The notes under the pieces: model-generated
The model's input: the letters and a program-made list of their open reading frames with translations, nothing else
What the model was told of the DNA's origin: nothing
Database searches by the model: none
Assembly (NCBI GenBank): GCA_038501625.1
Contig: JAZAYU010000179.1
Location: forward strand, 124,001 to 188,000
DNA: 64,000 bases
Source of the DNA: Corbicula japonica
Lineage: Eukaryota > Mollusca > Bivalvia > Venerida > Cyrenidae
Direction of reading: 5' to 3'
In this document: one piece after another, positions 16,986 through 28,600 of the stretch
How the letters are laid out: every line of letters starts with the position of its first letter
Numbering within the stretch: position 1 is the stretch's first letter
Made by a program: the position numbers and the translations under genes

Positions 16986-17639
16986 CTTGAAACTTTGTTG
17001 AAATAAAAAAAAACTGAAAAAGTTGTAGAAACTTACAACTTGATCACGTGGAAATGATCAAACACAATTGGAAGCTGTTCATTGACTTTTTTTAAATGTA
17101 GTACATAGATACCTGAAAATACATCTTTCTTGAATTTATTATTCAACAGTCGAATAATTCTTGTTTTCACTAAATTCACATAGTTATGTTTTTCTCCTGG
17201 TGCAAAAAGAATAATTATATGATAATTATACTCGTATCGTTTGCGTAATAGTTACCCGACTTCAGGTGGTCTGTGCAATCAAAAGACACCAACATGCATA
17301 CTAATCGGGAGGCGGAGTTTACCCAGAAAAAAGTAGAGAAATTGATTTGAATAAACGGATGTCGGCGAATTTAGAGCTTGTCAGATATTTGTCTGGGGTT
17401 GTAAACGGTTGGTGTTTCCCACAACAGTGCAAATGGCTAGGGGGACATTGAGCTGTTTATTGAATACAAAGCCATCCCGACAAAGATTAAAGGCATACCG
17501 GCAGATCAATCGTCCCATATAAGTTTGTCAAGAAATTAAGGCATACCGGTGTCATAATGTCCTGGGGAAGGCCCTGAATTGAATTAATGTATTTTTGAAA
17601 ATTTAAGGGAACTTTGAAAGTCACCGAACCCTGACAAAT
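16986..17639. other. No gene recognised
   Basis: Anonymous sequence; aggcataccgg occurs twice at 17491 and 17541. Confidence 0.4.
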
Positions 17640-18075
17640 ATGAAAATGTTTATCTCATCCAAAAATCAATACAGACAAAGACTAAGGTCGTCATCAAGTC
17701 ATCTTTTTGATGTTCCAATTACAAACACTGAACTTGCCGGTAGATCTCTGGCAGTTGTTGGCCCTCAGTGGTGGAACTCTTTACCAATTTGTTTGAAGGA
17801 AATTACTAATGAAAATCTGTTTAAGTCAAAACTTAAGACATACTTATTTAAGCAGTTTTTACACTTAGTCAATGACTGTACCTAAAATGCTAAATTCTAG
17901 AGTGACTATACAAAGTGCTGTTAAAATCAGATTGTGTATATAACATTTATTTAATGTCATTGCTAATTTTGTGTGTATGTATGTAATGTTTTGTTCTGAT
18001 ATTGTACAGCGCAACCGTATATTGTATACATTTTGCGCTATATAAATGCTTTGTATTTGTATTTGTATATTTGTA
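17640..18075 (+). mobile_element. 5'-truncated LINE: C-terminal RT-protein tail and 3' UTR
   Basis: The open frame 17640-17885 ends with the C-terminal signature of CR1/L2/jockey-like LINE proteins: LRSSSSHLFDVPITNTELAG, then GPQWWNSLP and FKSKLKTYLFKQFL. A 3' UTR follows, ending gcgctatataaatgctttg and (TATTTG)n, a simple-repeat tail typical of such elements. The RT itself is absent. Clade is not assigned. Confidence 0.85.
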
Positions 18076-18556
18076 TATGTTTCAGGCCCGGTTTGATTAA
18101 GCATGTTCATGGTTATTAATTGAAATGCATATTAATCTACACGCCGCTAAGCCTGGGGTTGAGTGCAACTCAATACTTCAAAACGAACATTTACTGTAAA
18201 ATTGTATATTTCTTTCTTAAATCTAATTATAAGAGTGGTACAAGTTTTAACACGCCCGTGTTATTGTTAATTGCCTCTAACTGATACGTTAATCTCACTA
18301 GCCAGCTTGCTCCGAAGAAGATCGGGTGACATATTAAAATGGTGTGAAAAAAATTAATTGACATATTTAATTTGAGGAGACGTGAGGGGACAATAGTAAA
18401 CTCAATGTTAATTTATACTAAAAGGAAATATTTCAAAGCGATCGTAGCGTATCACATTCTCATTTAACATATTGTCTTCTGAATCCTAGTGAGCGATGCA
18501 ATTACTTGAGCAAAATGTAAGATAAGAAGGTAAAAACACTCAATACACTAAAACTA
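18076..18556. other. No gene recognised
   Basis: Contains the second copy of the ccgctaagcctggggttgag motif (see 8029); otherwise anonymous. Confidence 0.4.
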
Positions 18557-20330
18557 TAATGTGATTTTTAGCTCTACTATTCGAAAAATATGTCGAGCTA
18601 TTGTACTCACTTGGGCGTCGGCGTCGGCGTCGGCGTCGCCGTCGGCGTCCCGCTTTGGTTAAAGTTTACGTGCAACCTACCTATATCTTAAAAACTACTA
18701 TAGCTACAGCTTTTAAACTTGGCACACTTGTTCATCATCATGTCCCGAGTGTGTTTGCCAAGAACCATAACTCTAACTTTCATTTTGATCAAATTATGGC
18801 CCTTTTTTTACTTAAAATTTCAGGTTAAAGTTTGCGTGCAAGCTACTGTACAAGCTCATAACTTCAATACTACCTATACTACAGCTTTAAAACTTGGCAC
18901 ACTTGTTCATCATCATGTCCCGTGTGTGTGTGCCAAGAACCATAACTCTAACTTTCATTTTGATCAAATTATGGCCCTTTTCCGACTTAGAATTTCAGGT
19001 TAAAGTTTGCGTGCAAGCTACTGTACAGACTCATAACTTCAATACTACTTATACTACAGCTTTGAAACATTCAACACTTGTTAATCATCATATCCCAAGT
19101 GTGTATGCCAAGAACCATAACTCTAACTTTCATTTTTATCAAATTATGCCCCTTTTTCGACTTAGAATTTCAGGTTAAAGTTTGCGTGCAAGCTACTGTA
19201 CAAATCCATAACTTCCATACTACTCATACTACAGCTTTGAAACTTTCAACACTTCTTCATCATCATAATTCAAGTTTGTCTGCCAAGAACCATACTTCTA
19301 ATTTTCATTTTGTACAAATTATGGCCCTTTTTCGACTTAGAATTTCAGGTTAAAGTTTGCGTGCAAGCTAGTTACGTTCATACTTCTTTTACTATAGCTT
19401 TGAAACTTAAGACACTTGTTTACCATCATGACCCTGACTATTTATTCCAAGATCCATAACTCTTTCTTTCATGATAATCAAATTATGGCCCTTTTTCGAC
19501 TTAGAATTTCAGGTAAAAGTTTGCGTGCAAGCTACTGTACAAACCCATAACTTCCATACTACTTATACTATAGCTTTGAAACTTTCAACACTTGTTCATC
19601 ATCATAATTCAAGTTTGTATGCCAAGAACCATAACTCTAATTTCCATTTTGTTTAAATTATGGCCCTTTTTGACTTAGAATTTCAGGTTAAAGTTTGCGT
19701 GCAAGGTAGTTACTTAAATACTTCTTGTACTATAGCTTTGAAACTTAACACACTTGTTTACCATCATGACCCTGACTATGTGTGCCAAGAACCATAACTC
19801 TTTCTTTAATTTTTAATCAAATTACGGCCCTTTTTTCGACTTAGAATTTCAGGTTAAAGTTTGCGTGCTAGATAGTTACTTTCATACTTCTCGTACTATA
19901 GCTTTGAAACTTAAGACACTTGTTTACCATCATGACCCTGACTATGTATGCCAAGAACCATAACTCTTTCTTTCATTTTTAATCAAATTATGCCCCTTTT
20001 TCGACTTAGAATTTCAGGTTAAAGTTTGCGTGCAAGCTAGTTACTTTCATACTTCTTGTACTAGAGCTTTGAAACTTATCCATCATCATGACCCTGACTA
20101 TGTATGCCAAGAACCATAACTCTTTGATTTTTTTCAAATTACTGCCCTTTTTAGACTTAAAAATTAAGGTTTAAAACTTTGTATACCTTTATTTTATCTT
20201 ACATCAGGTTTATTTTCAAAGGCCCATAACTCATCCTTCCTTTTTTATATTTGATTTTTGCCCTTTTCACTTGAAATTAGAATTAAGACTTATAAATAAT
20301 TGTTAAAGGTTCAATGTTAGTGTTTTTCAT
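18557..20330 (+). repeat. Dispersed-element-like tandem array, about 9 units of 163-176 bp
   Basis: Opens with agctctactattcgaaaaat and a (GGCGTC)n run at 18612-18650. Units follow, starting ggttaaagtttgcgtgcaa at about 18657, 18823, 18999, 19173, 19349, 19512, 19686, 19851 and 20018, each ending near caaattatggcccttttt. Two unit types are interspersed: ctactgtacaa… and tagttac…cttctt…. The head-plus-array architecture resembles non-autonomous Helitron/pearl-type elements of bivalves (inference). Open frames in the array are shadows of the period. Confidence 0.8.
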
Positions 20331-20418
20331 ATGTAATGCTATAGAAAATGTTTACAACAGATGTATTTAACATACTTTGGTTGAAAGTGTTGAGTAATTG
20401 TGGGGTGGGTGGGGGCAT

Positions 20419-21380
20419 AGACTATACTATACTATACTATACTTTACTATACTATACTATACTATACTATACTATACTATACTATACTATACTATACTAT
20501 ACTATACTATACTATACTATACTATACTATATCATACCATACCATACCATACCATACCATACCATACCATACCATACCATACCATACCATACCATACCAT
20601 ACCATACTATTACTATATTATTACTATACTATACTATACTATTACTATACTATTACTATACTATTACTATACTATTACTATACTTTTACTATACTATTAC
20701 TATACTATTACTACAACTATACTATTACTATACTAACCTATACTAGTACTATACTATTACTATACTATTACTATACTATTACTATACTATACTATACTAT
20801 ACTATACTAAACTATACTATACTATACTATACTATACTATACTATACTATACTATACTATACTATACTATTACTATACTATACTATACTATACTAAACTA
20901 TACTAACCTATACTATTACTATACTATTACTATACTATTACTATACTATTACTATACTATACTATACTATACTATACTATACTATACTATACTATACTAT
21001 ACTATACTATTACTATTACTATTACTATACTATACTATACTATACTATACTATACTATACTATACTATACTATACTATACTATACTCTACTATACTATAC
21101 TATTACTATTACTATTACTATTACTATTACTACTATACTATACTATACTATACTATACTATACTATACTATACTATACTATACTATACTATACTATTACT
21201 ATTACTATTACTATTACTACACCAGCAACACCAACACCACCACCAACAACATCAACACCACCACCAACAACAACATCAACAACAACACCAACACCACCAC
21301 TACCACCACCAACAACAACACCAACAATGACAACACCAGCAACCAGCATACCATACTGTACTAAACCACGCCACACCACT
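20419..21380. repeat. Long compound (TATAC)n / (CATAC)n / (TATTAC)n microsatellite with CAC/AAC-rich end
   Basis: About 800 bp of pentanucleotide repeat with homogenised blocks: (TATAC)n to 20530, (CATAC)n 20531-20608, then alternating (TATAC)n and (TATTAC)n to about 21217. From 21218 to 21335 it becomes an ACC/AAC-rich run. The tyrosine- and isoleucine-rich frames are artefacts. Confidence 0.95.
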
Positions 21381-21381
21381 A

Positions 21382-22436
21382 TAGGTGGGCAGGGATAGTA
21401 AGTTGATGGGTGTGGGATCAGTGGTTTATGGGCTGGGTTGTGTAAACCCTAAACAAATCAACAAGAATATATTAAGTGTAATTTATTGATTTCCTAACTT
21501 GGATAAAGAAACCTTTGTTCATATGTGTTTGTTGGAGGCGTCATAAACTCCTGAATCACTCCCCAGATTAAATGAAGCCCAGTTACAATGTGCTTAATAA
21601 TTCTGACTTTTCGAATAGTCGAGCTTGCAGTCGTTTCCGACTGGCTCTTGTTTCCTATTTGTGCTCCTTTGCAATATTTTCCCGCATATAGCAATGTTTT
21701 TATATAAATAAATTTGCCTGCATTCATCTCTGCGTATATTCTTTATGAAACGGAAGTGTGTAAATGACGTCACACCTCGTTGTTTTATCTCTCGCGAGAC
21801 AACGAGATGTCAATAATGGCCGCTCTCATGCTACGCTCGAAAAAAACGATTATCAGTGTAATTAAAAGAAAGTTTTACAATTATCGTATTCGTCGTCATC
21901 AATTGATTACAAAAATTGTATTATTCAAAATACATTTTATCATTTAAACAAAGGTTATAATCAGCCGAACGTATTCCTTTAAGTTTTTTTAGCAGTTGAA
22001 ATCCAAATCTATGCTAAAGTTTGAATGATTTCCCTTTGTCTATCTGTCCATCTATCAGTTATTCACATTGACAGTTTAAAGAAAAACAGCATTTACATTA
22101 TTTAAATTATGCTACACTGTCCTGAATCAGTTACTGCGATTCAGCTTTTTTCATATCATTTTAGTTTCATGGTTGTGTTTGTTTGTAACCCTTCACTGCA
22201 TGGATAAGCCTTTTTAGCCCATCAGTGATCAGAGACTAGTTTTCATTTTAACTAATCATATGTTTGAGATTTATTTCATATATCCAGTCTAAATTTTATG
22301 ATTGTCGTCCAAGAGAGCTCATTTTTAGCTGAGAAAAAGTTTACTTGATGTATGTGAGGTTAACATGATAAATGTGTAGTTAACTTTTAAAAGGGTATCT
22401 ATTATTAATGTTCATCATCTGATTTGCTTTTTTCAG
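21382..22436. other. No exon recognised between the microsatellite and CAD exon 1
   Basis: I see no CPSase peptide here or anywhere in the 22.4 kb upstream. The last bases form a good polypyrimidine tract and acceptor for CAD exon 1. Confidence 0.5.
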
Positions 22437-22604
22437 GACAACAAGTTGAAGGTCATTGAGTGCAATGTCAGAGTGTCAAGGTCATTTCCATTTGTCTCCA
22501 AGGCACTTGACCATGACTTTATTGCCATGGCAACAAGGGCAATCATGGGCGAGGCTGTTGAACCAGTAAATGTACTCCATGGTTGTGGACGGGTAGCATG
22601 CAAG
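22437..22604 (+). CDS. CAD: CAD exon 1 of window (CPSase synthetase B)
   Basis: 56 codons in phase 0, bounded by a ttttttcag acceptor and an aag|gtaaca donor. The peptide contains [18 protein letters not shown], the conserved segment near the end of the second ATP-grasp half of CPSase, where the carbamate intermediate becomes carbamoyl phosphate. The following [12 protein letters not shown] matches the usual continuation. It is not the first exon of the gene: about 1,250 N-terminal residues of a normal CAD are missing upstream. Confidence 0.95.
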
Positions 22605-25600
22605 GTAACACAAACTTTTTCCATAACACTTAAAACATAAGTTAGGACACAGTTAAAACAGTTTTGTTTTTAGCTCACCCGAAGTGCAGAGGTGCTCATG
22701 GTGAGCTTTTGTGTTGCCTGATGTCCGTCGTCCGTCCGTCGTCAACTTTTTCTTCAAACGACTTCTTCTCTGAAATGGCTTGGCCAATTTTGACGAAACT
22801 TGCCACGGATGTTCCTTGCATGAAGCTCTTCCAAAGTTGTTCAAAGAAATCAATTCCGTGCAGAACTCTGGTTGCCATGGCAACCGAAAAGAAAAACTTT
22901 AAAAATCTTCTTGTCTGAAACCACAAGGCCTAGAGCTTAGATGTTTGGCATTTAGCATCCTCTAGTGGAACTCTACAAATTTTGTTCAAATTATTTCCCT
23001 GGGATCAAAATTGGCCCCGCCCCAGGGGTCACTTCATTTTACATAGACTTATATAGGAAAAACTTTAAAAATCTTCTTGTCTGAAACCACAAGGCCTAGA
23101 GCTTAGATCTTTGGCATTTAGCACTCTCTAGTGGAACTCTACAAAGTTTATACAAATTATTTCCCTGGGGTCAAAATTGGCCCCGCCCCAGGGGTCACTT
23201 CATTTTACATAGACTTATATAGAAAACTTTAAAAATCTTCTTGTCTGAAACCACAAGGCCTAGAGCTTAGATATTTGGCATTTATTATCCTCTAGTGGAA
23301 CTCTACAAAGATTGTTCAAATTATTTCCCAGGGGTCTAAATTGGCCCCGTCCCAGGGGTCACTTCATTTTACATAGACTTATATAGGAACAACTTTAAAA
23401 ATCTTCTTGTCTGAAACCACAAGGCCTAGAGCTTAGATATTTGGCATTTAGCACTCTCTAGTGGAACTCTACAAAGATTGTTCAAATTATTTCCCAGGGA
23501 TCTAAATTGGCCCCGCCCCAGGGGTCATTTCATTTTATAAAGACTTGTATAGGAAAAACTTTAAAAATCTTCTTGTCTGAAACCACAAGGCCTACGGCTT
23601 AGATATTTGGCATTTAGCATCCTCTAGTGGAACTCTACAAAGATTATTCAAATTATTTCCCTGGGGTCAAAATTGGCCCCGCCCCAGGGGTCACTTCATT
23701 TTGCATAGACTTATATAGGAAAAACTTTAAAAATCTTCTTGTCTGAAACCACAAGGCCTAGAGCTTAGATATTTGGCATTTAGCACTCTCTAGTGGAACT
23801 CTACAAAGATTGTTCAAATGATTTCCCTGGGGTCTAAATTGGCCCCGCCCCAGGGGTCACTTCATTTTACATAGACTTGTATAGGCAAAACTTTAAAAAT
23901 CTTCTTGTCTGAAACCACAAGGCCTAGAGCTTAGATATTTGGCATTTAGCATCCTCTATTGGAACTCTACAAAGATTGTTCAAATTTTTTTCCTTGGGTC
24001 AAAATTGGCCCCGCCCTAGGGGTCACTTCATTTTACATAGACTTGTATAGGAAAAACTTTAAAAATCTTCTTGTCTGAAACCACAAGCTGAGAGTACTTT
24101 TGTACTCAGGTGAGCGATATAGGGCTATCATGGCCCTCTTGTTTCAGAAGTGACACAAAGGCTTTAACCAGATGTTAAATTTTCCCAGTTAAGTCACAGT
24201 GTGTTTTTTTTATTTTGAGTATCATCTGAAAGAACAATCGTATAGACAATAGCAATATCAGAATGAAAACATTACATTCATTCTGATATTGCTATTGTCT
24301 ATACAGAGAAAAGAGTTATTAAACTATTATTTTTGCCTTAGGTGCCAGTCTTTTCATTCTCACGTCTCCAAGGAGCAGATGTCCTGTTGGGTGTGGAGAT
24401 GGCAAGTACCGGAGAGGTGGCGTGTTTCGGAGAGAACCGTTTGGGGCATACCTGAAAGCACATCTGGCAACTGGGTTCAAAATACCCAAGCAGAACATAC
24501 TGGTCTCGATAGGAAGTTACAAGGTTTGTAAAATTCTTAAAAATTTGTTATAATTAACTCACTCTGATTATAAACAGTACTTTTTTGTTTCGGAGGAAAG
24601 GCAATACATGTACATAAGATCACGTTGTCTGTTCCTACATGTCATGTCTTTCATATTTACACTTCAACTTCGTTCTCTACGGTGAAGTCTTCCCCTAACC
24701 AAACAAAATTCCTGATGGTAAACAGTGTGACTTATTACCTTAAGAGGCTAAGCTACAGTAAAAAGCGCTCACAATTTATTGGACTATGCACAATGTTTTG
24801 ATGTATCAACAAGCATGCACGTTTTGCCACGAGTTGCAGCGAAAAAGCGTGCTGTCATTCACTTTTTTGTAAGTGGCTGTTCCAACAGCCATTTGAAAAA
24901 AAAAACGTAATATCATTAAATTCTTTTAATAATCTCTGTATTAATGAGTGTTAATATAAGGATTGAATCGATATTTGATGGTTTTCATTTATGAAAAACA
25001 GTTGGATTGTTTAAAGGAGGTATGAAGCCCTTCACGTTTCACACCCTTTGAACAACATACCCAAATGAAAACCATCAAATATCGATTCAATACTTAAATG
25101 AAAACTTAAGAAAGTCTCCCATTATCTTGATACATCTTTCAATCTTCTAAAGATACATTAAGTGATTAAACAAATTTTCTATTTGAAGTCTGATGGCAAT
25201 AAAACACTTGATAAAATTGTGATTTCAAGAATTCACCTTTTCATAACAGGGCTTTTTCTCTACCTGCGGAAAATAGCATGATTTTGCCTCTATAGGGTAA
25301 TGAAAAACCTGAAGTTACTTTTTGGGGAAAAATATGTGATTGTAAAGAGGAAGGCACCTGTAAATGGCCTCTTATAAATATGGACAAAAAGCCCTGTTAT
25401 GTGAAGTTGTTTTGGAAGCAAGTTACTCTTAATTTGAAGGTGACTATAACACAGGATTCCCCATGATTAACCCTTTACTTCATATATACCCCTTTATGAC
25501 ATGGGTGAACAGTACTGCTCCTTATCAGCCAGCACATCCATGCCATCTGATCTGTGCTACCAGTCGCCATTTCAGCCAGTCAGATCCTTGAGATTTGAGA

Positions 25601-28600
25601 CTGATCTCAAAACTTAGTTTTATGATCTTGGGCCCAGGATCTGCACTGTTTGATTAAGTTATTGCTGACAAAAAAAGCAAACTGTGCAGATCCTGATCAG
25701 ATGACATGGATGTGCCTGCTGATCTGGATCTACATTGGTCACAGATGCATAAAAAGGTATATATATGGAGCAAAGGGTCAAGTCTCATCTTTTTCTGTGA
25801 ATCTCTCTACAGCACAAGAATGAGTTGATACCCACACTGAGGACATTGGTAGACATGGGCTACACTCTGTATGCCAGTATGGGAACTGCTGACTTCTACA
25901 ACGAACATGGATTTCAGGTAACACATGCATTCACTGGCAGTTTTGAACTTTAGGTTGCTTAGCGACTGGGATTTTTTTTCTTATCCACATCCACATTCCC
26001 CTGTATTGCTATAAACTTAAAAAAAATTAAGTTTATGCTATTACAGTAGAATCCACTTAATTGAATAGCGCTTATTTGAATAATCCGCTTATTATAGTAG
26101 AATATTAAAACACAAAACCATTTCTATCTAGATCTATTTCAATGATAAAAAGTATCTTTATTTGAATAGGTCACCGCATGCAATCCGTTTATTATGATAG
26201 CACTTTCCCACCTTAAAACGCCTAACAACGCTAATCCTACTTAAAATTCACAAGTTTCTGCCCCAAGGCAATGTTCAATATCCGGTAAACTCGATAAATC
26301 TGTCATTGTTCATCACCTGTGTTACATAATGACTTCCGTTCACTGGCACGCATACTTGTGTTTACAGCTAGTATACATTTATAGCAGTGACGTCAAAAAA
26401 CGGTTTTCCCCGCATTGAGAATTTTCATTTGTTCATAAGATGATTACGTTTTCAGGAAACCGGGAAATTCCCGACTAAAAATAGATTAATCTTTAAACGA
26501 AAGAAACAGAAAAAAAATCAAATAACAAAATAAACTTTGTACATGCTCGATAATTTGAACGTTATTAAGATCATGCAAACGAATCTTTATTAGGATGGGT
26601 TTTAAAATATCGTATACGCAACTTTTTTGGCGCCCCAAGCGAGATTATAACTCTTCAAAGAAAAGAGAGTGGTATAGTAATCGGATAAAGATCGTGAATT
26701 TCGGATACGAAAAGTTACGAAAGAAAATGAGTCGACTATGTCGGCAAAACGAAAATTTTTCAAACGGCGCAAAGTCGAAACAATCAAACGTATACACAGC
26801 CCATTTACATAGTATTAGTTATCTTCAAACCGGATTTTATTAAACATGATGGCAGAATATATTTCTGAGCGCATTACCCCACCCACCACTGACGAAACTG
26901 AGAATTTGTAAGCTCCGTTTTTTATGATACTCCGCCTAATTGAATCGAGGATCCTGACAAATAGACTATTCAAATAAGCGGATTCTACTGTAATAATTCT
27001 TGCCTAGCATTTGAGATATCCTAGTTCTGGCATTCTAGCAGAATTATACTGTTTATGCCATACTAGTAGAATGCTTAGGGCATTTAAACAAAAGTAATGT
27101 TTATGGCATACTGATGTGTGTCAAATGATCAGAATCTACACTGTTTCTCCATGCATGTTTTTTATGGAAAAAAGGTTTATTTAATTTTCTTGAAATGGCA
27201 TTTGTAAAGTAACAAAGCAACTTTATATTCTCTTGTGTTTGAATAGGTCAAGCCCATTGATTGGCCATACGAGGATTACGGCGGTGAAGATTCTGGTAGT
27301 CAGCAGACAATTGCAGACTACTTGGCAGAAAACAGGTTCGATCTGGTGATTAATCTCCCCTTACGTAGCGGTGGTCATAGGGCCTCATCGTTTGTTACAC
27401 AGGGCTACAGAACACGGAGAATGGCTGTGGATTATTCTGTACCGTTGATAACAGATGTGAAATGTACCAAGATGTTTGTTGAGGTATGTATTATAATTGT
27501 AGTCTCTCCTGTTCACTTTTGCGCAGTAACCGTTAAAGATCATATCAGGAATTCTTCTCATAATTTTGTTAAAATTGAGAATATTTATGGGTGTATGTAT
27601 AAGAAATTAATTAATATTGGAATGTGTCTGTGTGGGTATGAGAAACGCTATGACTGTTTAAAGTAAGCATGAAGACCCTTGGGCTTCACACTGTTAACAA
27701 TCTAAACGTTTTTTATGCCCCCACAAAGTGGGAGGCATATAGAGTTGCACTCGTCCGTCCGTACGTCTCCAAATTTTGTGGCATCAACTCCTCCTAAACT
27801 ATAAGGCGGATTTATTTCAAACTTGCACAGATGATCAAGCAGGATGTCTAGATGATCATTTTCAACAGAGTAATGGCCCTTTGTTATTACAAATTTTGTT
27901 CAGAAGTGGGGGCATCAGTGTCCAAGGACACATTCTAGTTATACCTAAAGAAGCACAATTAAATACTTAAATATTAATTCAGTCCTGAAATGATTATGGT
28001 AACTTAAATTTTTTTTAAGGCATTAAGATTGCTGAAAACTGCCCCACCACTGAAGACCCACATTGACTGTATAACATCACAGAGAGTTATCCGATTACCA
28101 GGTAAGTGCTGACTGTATAACATCACAGGGAGTTATCCAATTACCAGGTAAGTGCTGACTGATGTTTGTATAACATCACAGGGAGTTATCCAATTACCAG
28201 GTAAATGCTGACTGTATAACATCACAGAAAGTTATCTGATTACCAGGTAAGTGCTTACTGTTATAACATCACAGAGTTATCCGATTACCAGGTAAGTGCT
28301 GACTGTATAACATCACAGAGAGTCTGGGGTCATTATGATGCAGGAGAATTTGGGAAAATGGTCAAATTTCGCAAAGAAAAAGTTAAAAATGTTATCTGTT
28401 GCATTTTAAATATGAAGTAAATACATGTATCTATTTGACCCTTGAAAATAAATGTAAATGAAGTTTATGCAATTTGGTAAGTAGTAAAGTTCACCGAAAA
28501 TAGCATATGACTTGTGACTTCCTGATTATGACCCCTTGAAAATTCTCAGCAGGGGTCAAATGACCCCTGGTTTTCAAATGCAATTGAAATCCCTGATCCA

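Noticed and set aside
18601..19656. Series of overlapping frames of 61-94 codons with related peptides (HHHVPSVFAKNHNSNFHFDQ and similar)
   Set aside because: They follow the roughly 170-bp tandem repeat and shift frame from unit to unit. The similarity is that of the DNA repeat, not of selected protein.
20348..20746. Tyr/Ile/Leu-rich open frames of over 100 codons
   Set aside because: Pure product of the TATAC pentanucleotide repeat, which lacks stops in some frames.
22453..22926. Minus-strand frames overlapping CAD exon 1 and the following repeat
   Set aside because: Shadows of the CAD exon and of the dispersed element, with no independent evidence.
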